NCBI GenBank assembly: GCA_947088155.1
Contig: CAMUFL010000001.1
Coordinates: 124,001 to 188,000, forward strand
Reading direction: 5' to 3'
DNA length: 64,000 nucleotides
From: an uncultured Gardnerella sp.
GTDB taxonomy: Bacteria; Actinomycetota; Actinomycetes; Actinomycetales; Bifidobacteriaceae
Shown: piece by piece, positions 19,137 through 29,313 of the stretch
Layout: the number at the start of each line of letters is the position of its first letter
Position numbering within the stretch: the stretch's first letter is position 1
The notes under the pieces: model-generated
Database searches by the model: none
The model's input: the letters and a program-made list of their open reading frames with translations, nothing else
Told to the model about the DNA's origin: nothing
Position numbers and translations under genes: made by a program

Positions 19137-19158
19137 CAAGAAACAAAGTAGGGAACTC

Positions 19159-20211
19159 ATGAATATGCGTATTGTAAAGCGTACTCTTGCGTTTATTCTT
19201 TCTGCGTGTTGCGTATTTTCTTTCTCGGCATGTGGATCTGCAAGTAGTAGTAAGAATGCAAATCTTCGTAAAGTGTCGTTTATGCTATTTTGGGCACCGG
19301 ATACTAATCATATTGGTATTTATGTTGCTAAGCATAAAGGATGGTTTAAAGATGCCGGATTAGATGTCAATATACTTGCTGTTGCTCAGACTGGTTCGGA
19401 ACATGCAGTTGATAGTGGTGTTGCTGATTTTGCTCTTAGTACTTTGACAAATGCTGCTGATTTTTCAACAAAGGGAGCAAATCTTGAGCAAGTTATGCAA
19501 GTTCAGCAAAAGCCAAGTGCTATTTGGTGTTCACTTGCTTCGAACAATAAGATTCATTCTCCAAAAGATTTTGATGGTCGTACTTTTGCAACTTTTGGTT
19601 CAGCTGAAGGTGATGCTGTAATTCGTAGGATGATTCAACACGATGGCGGTCAAGGTAAGTTCGACAAAGTGACTGTTGGAACTTCAACTTTTAGAACTCT
19701 TGAATCTGGTAAAGCTGATTTTGGTGGCTTCTACGGCACTTGGGAAGGTGTACAGTCTGAAATGTTTGGACCAAAGCTTCGCTGCTTCATGGAGGGCGAC
19801 TACGGTGTGCCAGGTCAGCCAGATACTATTGGAATAATTGCAAATAAGCGTACTGTAGCTAAAGACCCTAAGCTTGTTCGAGCATTTGTTAAAGCTGCAA
19901 AGCGCGGATATGAATATGCTTATGAACATCCTGATGAGGCTTCTGAAATTCTTGTGAAAGAAGCAAAAGATGCTAATCTCGACATAAAGTTTGTTAAGCG
20001 TAGCATGAAGATGATTGTTGACGGTCAATATTGGGGCAATCGCGCGGATATTAAAAGCGGAAAATTTGTGTTCGGAACCACTGATGTTAAAGGCGCTCAA
20101 GCTTACTTTAACTTCTTAAGTAAGGAAGGTGCTTACACTGATTCTAAAGGCAAAGTAACTCATAAAACTCCGCAAGCAAAAGAATTGTCTACTGACGAAT
20201 TTTTGAAATAA
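19159..20211 (+). CDS. NMT1/THI5-like substrate-binding lipoprotein (ThiY-like)
   Basis: A 350-residue extracellular solute-binding lipoprotein. The signal peptide ends in a lipobox (FSAC, Cys about residue 25). The body has NMT1/THI5 features: FMLFWAPDTNHIGIYVAKHKGWF near the start, a GADF-type motif (SGVADFALS), and LESGKADFGGFYGTWEGV, close to the signature of ThiY proteins. ThiY-type proteins bind pyrimidine precursors of thiamine for uptake and salvage. The matching permease is divergent (broken by the adapter) and no ATPase lies beside it; the ATPase at 24623-25357 may be shared. Start at 19159 or the next ATG at 19165. Substrate assignment is by family only. Confidence 0.88.
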   Translation: MNMRIVKRTLAFILSACCVFSFSACGSASSSKNANLRKVSFMLFWAPDTNHIGIYVAKHKGWFKDAGLDVNILAVAQTGSEHAVDSGVADFALSTLTNAADFSTKGANLEQVMQVQQKPSAIWCSLASNNKIHSPKDFDGRTFATFGSAEGDAVIRRMIQHDGGQGKFDKVTVGTSTFRTLESGKADFGGFYGTWEGVQSEMFGPKLRCFMEGDYGVPGQPDTIGIIANKRTVAKDPKLVRAFVKAAKRGYEYAYEHPDEASEILVKEAKDANLDIKFVKRSMKMIVDGQYWGNRADIKSGKFVFGTTDVKGAQAYFNFLSKEGAYTDSKGKVTHKTPQAKELSTDEFLK

Positions 20212-20257
20212 ATAACATAATGACTTGAGTCTTGATAGAATAGGCTGAAGTATATAA

Positions 20258-20320
20258 GGGCGTATCGAGTAGTTGTGATTTTACGTTCATCTACAATCGA
20301 TGCGCCCGTTTTGTTGTTTT
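20258..20320 (+). terminator. Terminator of the THI5-like binding protein gene
   Basis: GGGCGTATCGA (20258-20268) pairs with TCGATGCGCCC (20297-20307), 11 bp with one G-U pair, followed by GTTTTGTTGTTTTG. Confidence 0.8.
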
Positions 20321-20350
20321 GCTAAATATTTGAATGGGGAGTGGTCTGCC

Positions 20351-20950
20351 ATGACATCGGATTTTTGGCTTATTGCTGGCTTGGGAAATCCTGGTACAAA
20401 ATATGAGGGTACTCGACACAACATGGGTTTTATGGTTGCAGACGTTTTGGCACAACGTTGGTCAGTATCTCTTTCGGATCACAAAGGTTTAGCTAAACTT
20501 GGCAAAGGTGTTATGAATCTTGATGGTCGCGTAGCAAAGTTTTTCCTTGCCAAACCGTTGACTTTTATGAATGATTCTGGTGCTGCAGTATCTTCTATAA
20601 GCTCCTATTATCAAATAGAACCAGATCATATTGTGATAATTCACGATGATATGGATTTAGATTTTGGGCGCATTAAAGTAAAAGCAGGAGGCTCTGCGGG
20701 AGGACATAACGGTATTCGTTCTATCGATCGCTCTCTTGGTACTCCTCAATATTCTCGAGTGAGAATGGGTGTTGGTCATGCGCAGCGTGGTGCTCACGCG
20801 CACGATAATACCGTCAATTGGGTTCTTGGAGGTTTTGCTGCAGCTCAAAAATCTGATCTTCCAAACTTTTTAGCAGATGGTGCTGATGCTGCAGAGAGTA
20901 TTATTTTCCATGGATTAGCAGCAACGCAGGAGAAGTTTAATGGCCGCTGA
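20351..20950 (+). CDS. pth: Peptidyl-tRNA hydrolase
   Basis: A 199-residue cytoplasmic esterase that recycles peptidyl-tRNA released prematurely from ribosomes. Motifs: GLGNPGTKYEGTRHNMGF (catalytic His in TRHNMGF), AKPLTFMNDSG and DDMDLDFGRI with GGSAGGHNG. The start at 20351 gives the normal N-terminus; the frame is open for 17 codons upstream. It overlaps the start of mfd by 11 bases, so the two are co-transcribed and probably translationally coupled, an arrangement common in actinobacteria. Confidence 0.96.
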   Translation: MTSDFWLIAGLGNPGTKYEGTRHNMGFMVADVLAQRWSVSLSDHKGLAKLGKGVMNLDGRVAKFFLAKPLTFMNDSGAAVSSISSYYQIEPDHIVIIHDDMDLDFGRIKVKAGGSAGGHNGIRSIDRSLGTPQYSRVRMGVGHAQRGAHAHDNTVNWVLGGFAAAQKSDLPNFLADGADAAESIIFHGLAATQEKFNGR

Positions 20951-23900
20951 TAGCAGGTCTAATATCAAAAACAACAAGAATGATAAGACTGATGATATTT
21001 CAGTAATAAGCTTGAGAGATATTCTTAATGATTTATCAACTAAGGATTCACTTTTTAAAGCTTTATCTGAATATGATCTTGATGCGATATCTGATTATTG
21101 TTGCGAAAGTGCAAATAAAAATCGTAAAGATTTAGATTCAATAAGTGAAGATTTAACAATTTCTTCTCCTATTGGAATTCGTTCTGCTATTGTTGCTGCA
21201 TTAGCTAAGAAAAAGCCAGTTGTTGTTATTGTTCCATCGAGTAGAGATGCTGAAGATTTTATTGCGTCTGTGCGTGATTGGTACGATGGTGATGCTCAAG
21301 ACGTTGCTAAATTAGAAGCTTGGGAAACGTTACCTCATGAAAGGCTTTCGCCTAGGGCAGATACTGTTGCTAGCAGGATTGCAGTGTTTCGTAGGCTTTG
21401 TCATCCTGAAAATAACACATCACTTTTTGGTCCGATTCGCGTGTTGGTTATGCCTGTGCGATCGCTTATTCAGCCTGTAGTTGAAGGCATTGGTGATATA
21501 GATCCTCTGTTATTTGAGTGCGGAAAAGAATTAACTCTTGAATATGCTGTGAAACGTTTGGTAGAAAACGCATATACTCGTGTTGATTTGGTGATGGAAC
21601 GTGGAGAGTTTGCTGTTCGTGGTGGAATTATTGACGTTTTTGCGCCAACAATGACGCATCCTGTGAGAATTGAATTTTTTGGTGATGAAATTGATACTAT
21701 AAAGCAATTTCATGCTTCTGATCAGCGTACTTATGGCAATAATATTGCAAGTATTTGGGCTACGCCTTGTCGTGAGCTTCAGATTACAGAAAAAATTTGC
21801 AAGCGCGCGCGTTCTCTTATTGGCGCAATTCCAAATGCTGACGATATGCTTGAATCAATCGCAAATTCTATACCTGTAGAAGGTATGGAGTCTTTGTTGC
21901 CTGCACTAGTGGATCGCATGGAATCAGTGCAAAATATGCTTCCGAAGGAATCTGTTATTATTCTATCTGATCCCGAAAAATGCCGTAGAGCTGCAGATGA
22001 CGTAACTGCTACAGCTAACGAATTCTTAGCAGCTAGTTGGCATGTTGCTGCTTCTGGACACGGTTCTGGAGCTCCAATAACATTCGATCAAGCTAATTTC
22101 TTGGATTTTGATGAAACGATTTCATCGTTAGAATTGTCTAATCATGATGTATGGAAATTAACATCTTTTGGTGTTGACAATCAAATTTATGGAAATATTG
22201 CTTTGCCAGCATCGGCGCCACAAGAGTTTCGAGGAGATGAATCGAAAGTTTCTGGTGGTATCACTTCTCTTGTTGACAATGGTTTTGCTGTAACTATTAC
22301 AGCTGCGGCTTCTGGTACTCTTGCACGCTTGAGACGCGCTATATATGTGACTGGTGTACATGAATTTACTACAGTGCGCTCAAGTATTTCGGATGGCTTT
22401 ATCGATAATGTTGCGCGTATCGCGATTCTTACAGAGCGTGATCTGACAGGTAAATCTTCTGCATCAGCTCAACTAAAAACTCCAAAACGCAGGCGCAAAG
22501 CAATCGACCTAATGGAACTAAAGCCTGGTGATTTCGTTGTGCACGAGCAGCATGGTATTGGACGTTTTGTTGGTATGAAACAACGTAATATTGCTGTTTC
22601 GGGTGGTAGTGCAACTCGCGAATATTTAGTAATTGAATATGCTCCTAGCAAACGTAATGCTCCTAACGATAAACTTTTTATTCCAACCGATCAGCTTGAT
22701 TTAGTTAGTAAATATATTGGTGCCGAAATACCAAAGCTTAACAAGCTCGGAGGTTCTGACTGGGCTCAAACTAAAGCAAAAGCTAAAAAGCATGTTCATG
22801 AAATTGCTGAAAATCTTATTAAACTTTATTCAGCAAGGCAGCAATCTCGCGGATTTGCATTTAGTAAAGATACTCCTTGGCAAAAAGAGTTGGAAGACGC
22901 ATTTCCTTATCAAGAAACCGCTGATCAGCTTACAACTATTGACGAAGTAAAAGCGGATATGGAAAAGCCAATACCAATGGATCGCTTAATTTGTGGAGAT
23001 GTTGGTTTTGGTAAAACTGAAATTGCGTTACGTGCAGCTTTCAAAGCTGTGCAAGATTCTAAGCAAGTTGTTGTTTTAGTTCCAACGACTTTGCTTGTTC
23101 AACAGCATTACGAGACTTTTACAAATCGATTTGAAGGCTTTCCTGTAAAAGTTGCTGCAATGAGTAGATTCCAAACTTCTAAAGAGATTGAAGAAACTTT
23201 AGCTGGATTGCAAGATGGGAGCATTGACGTTGTTATTGGAACGCATAAGCTTTTGAATCCTAGTATAAAGTTCAAAGATTTAGGTTTGGTTATTATTGAC
23301 GAAGAGCAGCGTTTTGGTGTGGAACATAAGGAAACGCTCAAAGCTTTGCGCACAAACGTTGACGTATTAAGTCTTTCGGCAACGCCAATTCCTAGAACTC
23401 TTGAAATGGCTGTAACTGGTATTCGTGAAATGTCTACTCTCGCAACTCCTCCAGAAGATAGGCTTCCAGTGCTTACATACGTTGGTGCGTATGATAATTC
23501 TCAAGTTGCTGCATGCATTAAGCGCGAATTGTTGCGTGGGGGTCAAGTTTTTTACGTCCATAATCGTGTTGAAGATATTAGTTCTGTTGCAAGTAAGATT
23601 CAGGAGCTTGTGCCAGATGTCCGTGTTGCTATTGCTCATGGAAAAATGGGCGAGAAGCAGCTCGATGCTGTTATTCGTGATTTTTGGCATAGAGATATTG
23701 ATGTGCTTGTTTGTACAACGATTATTGAAACAGGTCTTGATATTTCTAATGCGAATACACTTATTGTCGACCACGCAGATAGATTCGGTTTAAGCCAGTT
23801 GCATCAGTTGCGCGGTCGAGTAGGTAGAGGTCATGAGCGTGCTTACGCTTACTTCTTGTATGATCCTTCAAAGCCTATGACGCAACAATCTCACGATAGA

Positions 23901-24548
23901 CTCTCAACAATTGCTCAGCATACTGCACTTGGTTCTGGTTTTGATGTTGCGATGAAAGATTTGGAATTGCGTGGAACTGGAAATTTGCTTGGAGATGAGC
24001 AAAGTGGCCACATTGAGGGTGTTGGATTTGATTTGTATGTTCGTATGGTTTCTGAAGCTGTTGAAAAATATAAGGAACCTGAAAGAGTTGAGCCTGTTTG
24101 TGTAACTATTGATCTTCCTGTTGAGGCTTCTCTTCCAGTTGATTATATTGCTTCTGACAAGCTTCGTTTGGAAGCGTACCGGAAGCTTGCTGCTGCTAAG
24201 GATAATAGTGATTTGCGAGAACTTCACGATGAGCTTCTTGATCGCTTTGGTAATCCGCCTGAAGAATTTGAGTCTTTGTGTGATGTTGCTCGTTTGCGTT
24301 TTAAAGCACGCGAGATTGGTATTACGCAAATCAGCTCTCAAGGAAAATCAGTACGAGTTGTTGGCGTCGATCCAAAAGAGTCTGTGATGATGCGTTTGAA
24401 GCGTATTTATAGAGGATTGCAGTATCGTCCTCTTACTCATATGCTTATTGTTCCAGCTCCTTTTGAATCTTCACTCGGGTCTGGTTCAATGAATGAGCAT
24501 GAAATACTCTCCTGGGTGCGTCAGCTTCTTGATGACGTCGCTTGGTAA
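20940..24548 (+). CDS. mfd: Transcription-repair coupling factor Mfd
   Basis: A 1202-residue DNA translocase that removes stalled RNA polymerase at lesions and recruits UvrA. The UvrB-like region is at the N-terminus; the RNA-polymerase-interaction domain contains ELKPGDFVVHEQHGIGRF (about 520-545). The helicase core has Walker A GDVGFGKTE (about residue 685), a DEEQ box (IIDEEQRFGVEHKE, about 785) and motif VI QLRGRVGRG. The TRCF C-terminal domain completes the protein. Length is normal. The first 35 residues are N/D/K-rich and poorly conserved. Overlaps pth by 11 bases. Confidence 0.97.
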   Translation: MAADSRSNIKNNKNDKTDDISVISLRDILNDLSTKDSLFKALSEYDLDAISDYCCESANKNRKDLDSISEDLTISSPIGIRSAIVAALAKKKPVVVIVPSSRDAEDFIASVRDWYDGDAQDVAKLEAWETLPHERLSPRADTVASRIAVFRRLCHPENNTSLFGPIRVLVMPVRSLIQPVVEGIGDIDPLLFECGKELTLEYAVKRLVENAYTRVDLVMERGEFAVRGGIIDVFAPTMTHPVRIEFFGDEIDTIKQFHASDQRTYGNNIASIWATPCRELQITEKICKRARSLIGAIPNADDMLESIANSIPVEGMESLLPALVDRMESVQNMLPKESVIILSDPEKCRRAADDVTATANEFLAASWHVAASGHGSGAPITFDQANFLDFDETISSLELSNHDVWKLTSFGVDNQIYGNIALPASAPQEFRGDESKVSGGITSLVDNGFAVTITAAASGTLARLRRAIYVTGVHEFTTVRSSISDGFIDNVARIAILTERDLTGKSSASAQLKTPKRRRKAIDLMELKPGDFVVHEQHGIGRFVGMKQRNIAVSGGSATREYLVIEYAPSKRNAPNDKLFIPTDQLDLVSKYIGAEIPKLNKLGGSDWAQTKAKAKKHVHEIAENLIKLYSARQQSRGFAFSKDTPWQKELEDAFPYQETADQLTTIDEVKADMEKPIPMDRLICGDVGFGKTEIALRAAFKAVQDSKQVVVLVPTTLLVQQHYETFTNRFEGFPVKVAAMSRFQTSKEIEETLAGLQDGSIDVVIGTHKLLNPSIKFKDLGLVIIDEEQRFGVEHKETLKALRTNVDVLSLSATPIPRTLEMAVTGIREMSTLATPPEDRLPVLTYVGAYDNSQVAACIKRELLRGGQVFYVHNRVEDISSVASKIQELVPDVRVAIAHGKMGEKQLDAVIRDFWHRDIDVLVCTTIIETGLDISNANTLIVDHADRFGLSQLHQLRGRVGRGHERAYAYFLYDPSKPMTQQSHDRLSTIAQHTALGSGFDVAMKDLELRGTGNLLGDEQSGHIEGVGFDLYVRMVSEAVEKYKEPERVEPVCVTIDLPVEASLPVDYIASDKLRLEAYRKLAAAKDNSDLRELHDELLDRFGNPPEEFESLCDVARLRFKAREIGITQISSQGKSVRVVGVDPKESVMMRLKRIYRGLQYRPLTHMLIVPAPFESSLGSGSMNEHEILSWVRQLLDDVAW

Positions 24549-24571
24549 ATTTTCTTGTGTTTATTTTATAA

Positions 24572-24612
24572 ATAAAGGCGGCCGCTATTTTGCAGTCGCC
24601 TTTATCAATTAT
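24572..24612. terminator. Terminator between mfd and the converging ATPase gene
   Basis: ATAAAGGCG (24572-24580) and its complement CGCCTTTAT (24597-24605) form a 9-bp stem extended by imperfect pairs, with T- and A-rich flanks. Confidence 0.75.
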
Positions 24613-24622
24613 TTTTTCGTTC

Positions 24623-25357
24623 TTACTGTAACGCTTCTCTAAGCTCATCTTCTATTTCAACGTGATTATTTGGACGCTTTTGTGCATCAAGTTGGCTTCG
24701 ATCAATATTCCAGTTTTTCTCAATGATTCCGTCTTTAATCATAAGAATTCTGTCAGAAAGTCTTACTGCTTCAGAAATATCGTGCGTGACCATTATTGTG
24801 GTCCAGCCATGTTTCTGTCTTAGCTTATCAAGCAAATCTTGCATGTCTAAACGAGTTAAAGCGTCTAATGCTCCGAAAGGCTCGTCTAAAAGTAGTAATT
24901 CAGGATTATGAACTAAAGCTCTAGCTAATGAGACTCGTTGTGCTTGACCACCTGAAAGTTCTGATGGCCATTTCGAACCGCAATTATTAAGTTGCATATC
25001 GTTAAGAGCTTTTTCTGCAATAGATTTTAGTTCTGATTTGTTTCCTTGCATGCCGAAAACTACGTTCTTACTTACTGTTATCCATGGTATTAATCTTGCG
25101 TCTTGGAAACCTATTGCTTGATGTTGTGTGACGTTTATTGTTCCAGAATCAGGTTTGATTAATCCTGAAATAACTTTAAGAAGAGTGGTTTTTCCGCATC
25201 CTGAGCGTCCTATTAGAGATACGAATTCGCCTTTTTTAATATTTAGATTTATATCTCGTAATATTTTAGCGTTATTTTTAAAAGTCACACCAATATGTTC
25301 TAGAGTAACGCAGTAAGAGCTATCTTTAGTCTCATAGTCTTCTATTTGAGTGCTCAT
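24623..25357 (-). CDS. ABC transporter ATPase of the TPP-riboswitch operon
   Basis: A 244-residue nucleotide-binding subunit of the SsuB/TauB/ThiZ type. It has Walker A GRSGCGKTT, a Q-loop (FQDARLIPW), signature LSGGQAQRVSLARAL, Walker B LLLLDEPFGALD and the switch His in MVTHDISEA. Third gene of the minus-strand operon permease - binding protein - ATPase under the TPP riboswitch, so it should power uptake of thiamine or a thiamine precursor. It is the only ATPase near either transport locus and could also energise the divergent system at 18-20 kb. Confidence 0.93.
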   Translation of the reverse strand: MSTQIEDYETKDSSYCVTLEHIGVTFKNNAKILRDINLNIKKGEFVSLIGRSGCGKTTLLKVISGLIKPDSGTINVTQHQAIGFQDARLIPWITVSKNVVFGMQGNKSELKSIAEKALNDMQLNNCGSKWPSELSGGQAQRVSLARALVHNPELLLLDEPFGALDALTRLDMQDLLDKLRQKHGWTTIMVTHDISEAVRLSDRILMIKDGIIEKNWNIDRSQLDAQKRPNNHVEIEDELREALQ

Positions 25358-25530
25358 ATTTACTCCTACTGCGTTGCTCTAAATCATGTTTATATAATAT
25401 TTATATAACTTTGTTATACAAGCATGTTATATAACTTTGTTTTAATTTTGATTAATCAGTTATATATTATTTTATTTTAATATTTAATTTTTTGTTTTTA
25501 TGAATATGTGTTTTATATATATGGATTAAT

Positions 25531-26529
25531 TTATTTCGTGCAATCCATTACAGAATCTTTCAAATTCTTTGGAGCTTGCTTAATTAAACCATATTTCACG
25601 TATTCTTTAGCCTGAGTTTCCATCATTTTCAAACCTTTTTCATCGATTGGGCGAATAGTTGGATTGTCAAACTTTTCAATTTGCTTAATAATAGTTTCGC
25701 TTGCTCCGAGCTGCTTGTAAGCGTTTCCAATAACATTGTTTTCTTTATGAGACTTTTTTGCTTCGCGAACAAGAGCCTTGTACATCTTCTTAACAAGATC
25801 CGGATGCTTTTGGGCAAAGCTCTTAGAAACAATGTGAATAGTAACATTCATATTGCCGTACTTTTTAGCATTTACAAGCAATTTTGCGCCTGGAGTTGTC
25901 ATTGCTGCAGCAAGATTCTGATCGAATGAGGAAATTGCATCAATCTGTCCAGAAGTAAATGCTGTCTGGAAGTTCTTAGGGCTCATCTCAACTTTGTTAA
26001 CTTTAGAAACGTCTAAACCACTTTTATCGAATGCGCGGTGAAGCATGTAATCGCCAGTATCACCGTTGTGAATAATAGCAACTTTCTTTCCGTATAAGTC
26101 TTTTAGTGTTTTCACGCCGCTTTTTGCGGATGCAACGATTCCTTGAGAATCACCATTGTAATATTCGAGCGCAAAAGCTACCCATGGTTGTCCTTCAGCA
26201 ATCAAATCAATGAAGCGTCCGGTTCCAGTAGTTGTAGCATCTGCATTTCCGCTCATAACAGCAGTAAGACCATCAACTGGAGTGTAAGGACCAGTGTAAA
26301 CTACTTTAGATTTGCCAAATTCGTCTTGAAGGAATTTCTCATTTTTCAAAGTAGTTAAATAATTTGCTGTTGAAAGATAAGCGACTCTCATAGTTCCAGC
26401 GTCTTCTTTTGAAGAAGCGCTTGATGATTTTTGTGAGCTTCCGCAAGCTGCGAGAGATACTGTTGCGCAAACAGCGCAGATTAATGCAATAATGCTCTTT
26501 TTAGAAAATCGCATTTTTAAATTAGCCAT
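25531..26529 (-). CDS. Substrate-binding lipoprotein of the TPP-riboswitch operon
   Basis: A 332-residue periplasmic-binding-type lipoprotein. The signal peptide ends in a lipobox (LAAC, Cys about residue 29) followed by a Ser/Lys linker. The body is NMT1/SsuA-like: AYLSTANYLTTL, GLTAVMSGNADATTTGTGRF, then a hinge and VEMSPKNFQTAFTSGQIDAISS. The fold family covers sulfonates, nitrate and pyrimidines. The operon's TPP riboswitch points to thiamine or its pyrimidine moiety. It differs clearly from the ThiY-like protein at 19159-20211, so the two probably bind different ligands. A Shine-Dalgarno site (AAAGGAA) precedes the ATG. Confidence 0.88.
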   Translation of the reverse strand: MANLKMRFSKKSIIALICAVCATVSLAACGSSQKSSSASSKEDAGTMRVAYLSTANYLTTLKNEKFLQDEFGKSKVVYTGPYTPVDGLTAVMSGNADATTTGTGRFIDLIAEGQPWVAFALEYYNGDSQGIVASAKSGVKTLKDLYGKKVAIIHNGDTGDYMLHRAFDKSGLDVSKVNKVEMSPKNFQTAFTSGQIDAISSFDQNLAAAMTTPGAKLLVNAKKYGNMNVTIHIVSKSFAQKHPDLVKKMYKALVREAKKSHKENNVIGNAYKQLGASETIIKQIEKFDNPTIRPIDEKGLKMMETQAKEYVKYGLIKQAPKNLKDSVMDCTK

Positions 26530-26680
26530 GATATATAGTTCCTTTTGTTTGTTGTTTTATTTATCTGTTGTTTGGTTGTTATTATTTGGTTGTTGATTCT
26601 AAGTATTGACTAATTCTTAAAAAGCAATTTAATGCATTTTAAAAAGTAGTTAACTTTAGAAAAATGTTGATATTACTAGA

Positions 26681-27496
26681 TTATTGGCGTGATTTTCTAT
26701 CTAATCTGCGCTCAGGTATAAGAAGATACTCTAATATGTTTGCAGTAAGCTCAGATCCAAGACCTGCAATTGCGTACATAATAACGCATGCCATCATTTG
26801 ATCTGGCCTAAAGAATTCTTGCGCTCTTGAAAGAATGTATCCAATTCCAATAGAAGAATTAACTGTTTCGCAAGTCACTAATGCAACCCATGCTACAGAT
26901 ATTGCAAATCGCAAACCTGTCATAAAACTTGGAAGTGTACCGCGAAGCAAAATAGATATAAAAATAGTAGATTTTTTAACGTGATAAACCTGCGCTAATT
27001 CGAGAAGTTTCGGATCAATATTACGCACTCCGTCGCGAATATTAACGTACATAGGTCCAAAAACGCCAACAGCTATAAGCGCTATTTTCATCGTTTCATC
27101 TATTCCGAGGAAAATTATTAATATTGGAGCTAAAGCCGGGAATGGAATTGACCTCAACATGTGGCTTGGTTTATCAACTACAATATTGCCAAGCTTACTG
27201 CCTCCCGCAAGTATGCCTGCAGGAACAGCAAAAATAATTCCTAACAAAAGTCCTAAAAGAACTCGTAAAATACTTATTCCTAAGGATTTTAATAATATGC
27301 CTTCGTTGTTTAAATCAATAAAAGCTTGTATTACTTCATATGGGGATGGCAAAGAACGGTCTTCAATTGGAGAAAGAGTTGTAAAAAACCACAAAACCAA
27401 AATGAGGATAGTTGAAATCCACACTTTACACGAAGATACCGCTTTAAATGCAATCTTCAATATGTTTTTCGCTTTATTAGGCGAACTGTAAGTCAT
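26681..27496 (-). CDS. ABC transporter permease of the TPP-riboswitch operon
   Basis: A 271-residue permease of the SsuC/TauC/ThiX type with six membrane segments. The EAA loop is visible (LELAQVYHVKKSTIFISILLRGTLPSF). First gene of the operon. Its ATG lies just after the 3' end of the TPP aptamer, and the only Shine-Dalgarno candidate (AAGGGA) is inside the aptamer. Together with the binding protein and ATPase downstream it forms a complete importer. Confidence 0.93.
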   Translation of the reverse strand: MTYSSPNKAKNILKIAFKAVSSCKVWISTILILVLWFFTTLSPIEDRSLPSPYEVIQAFIDLNNEGILLKSLGISILRVLLGLLLGIIFAVPAGILAGGSKLGNIVVDKPSHMLRSIPFPALAPILIIFLGIDETMKIALIAVGVFGPMYVNIRDGVRNIDPKLLELAQVYHVKKSTIFISILLRGTLPSFMTGLRFAISVAWVALVTCETVNSSIGIGYILSRAQEFFRPDQMMACVIMYAIAGLGSELTANILEYLLIPERRLDRKSRQ

Positions 27497-27498
27497 GC

Positions 27499-27604
27499 GA
27501 CAATCCCTTCGATAGTTTTAGCTATATCAGGTTCAACGAGTGTATTCTCAGCGCAACACTGTATGGATTGTTGTTTGGCACGATGTAGTTGCGCACCCCG
27601 TGTC
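27499..27604 (-). promoter_or_regulatory. TPP riboswitch with embedded Shine-Dalgarno site
   Basis: Read on the minus strand, the aptamer has P1 GACA/TGTC, P2 with GGGGTGCGCAAC pairing to GTTGCGC, the invariant CTGAGA, then ACTCGTTGAACCTGATATAG and P5 closing with CTATC, ending GAAGGGA. These are the conserved elements of thiamin pyrophosphate riboswitches. The terminal GAAGGGA is 7 bases from the permease ATG, so ligand binding should directly hide the ribosome-binding site. Control is therefore probably at translation, with no terminator needed. Confidence 0.93.
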
Positions 27605-27697
27605 TGTGGTCATTATCTCCCAAGGGTATGGACATGTATATTTGAAATCGATATTTATAAATGATATTGCTTAAAAATATACAATTGGCTCATATGA

Positions 27698-29116
<1,419 letters not shown>

Positions 29117-29162
29117 CTTTTAGTTTTAAGTAACTTAGTGGCTTCTTGAGTCTTTGAGTTTT

Positions 29163-29196
29163 AACGGTCAGTCGTGTTTACGGCTGACCGTTTTTT
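29163..29196 (+). terminator. Terminator of eno
   Basis: AACGGTCAG (29163-29171) pairs with CTGACCGTT (29184-29192), with TTTTTT following. Confidence 0.92.
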
Positions 29197-29313
29197 ATTA
29201 AATATTTTTGAAAAAATCACAACACGCAAAAAATTTTTCTTAAATTTACTTTCATTCTCCGCATAATGGTGATATTTTTGTGAGAAAATCGAAACAGAAG
29301 GAGATGTTTCATT

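Noticed and set aside
19021..19140. TPP riboswitch before the ThiY-like gene
   Set aside because: Neither strand has CTGAGA followed by the GAACCTGAT element; the leader is structured but not this class.
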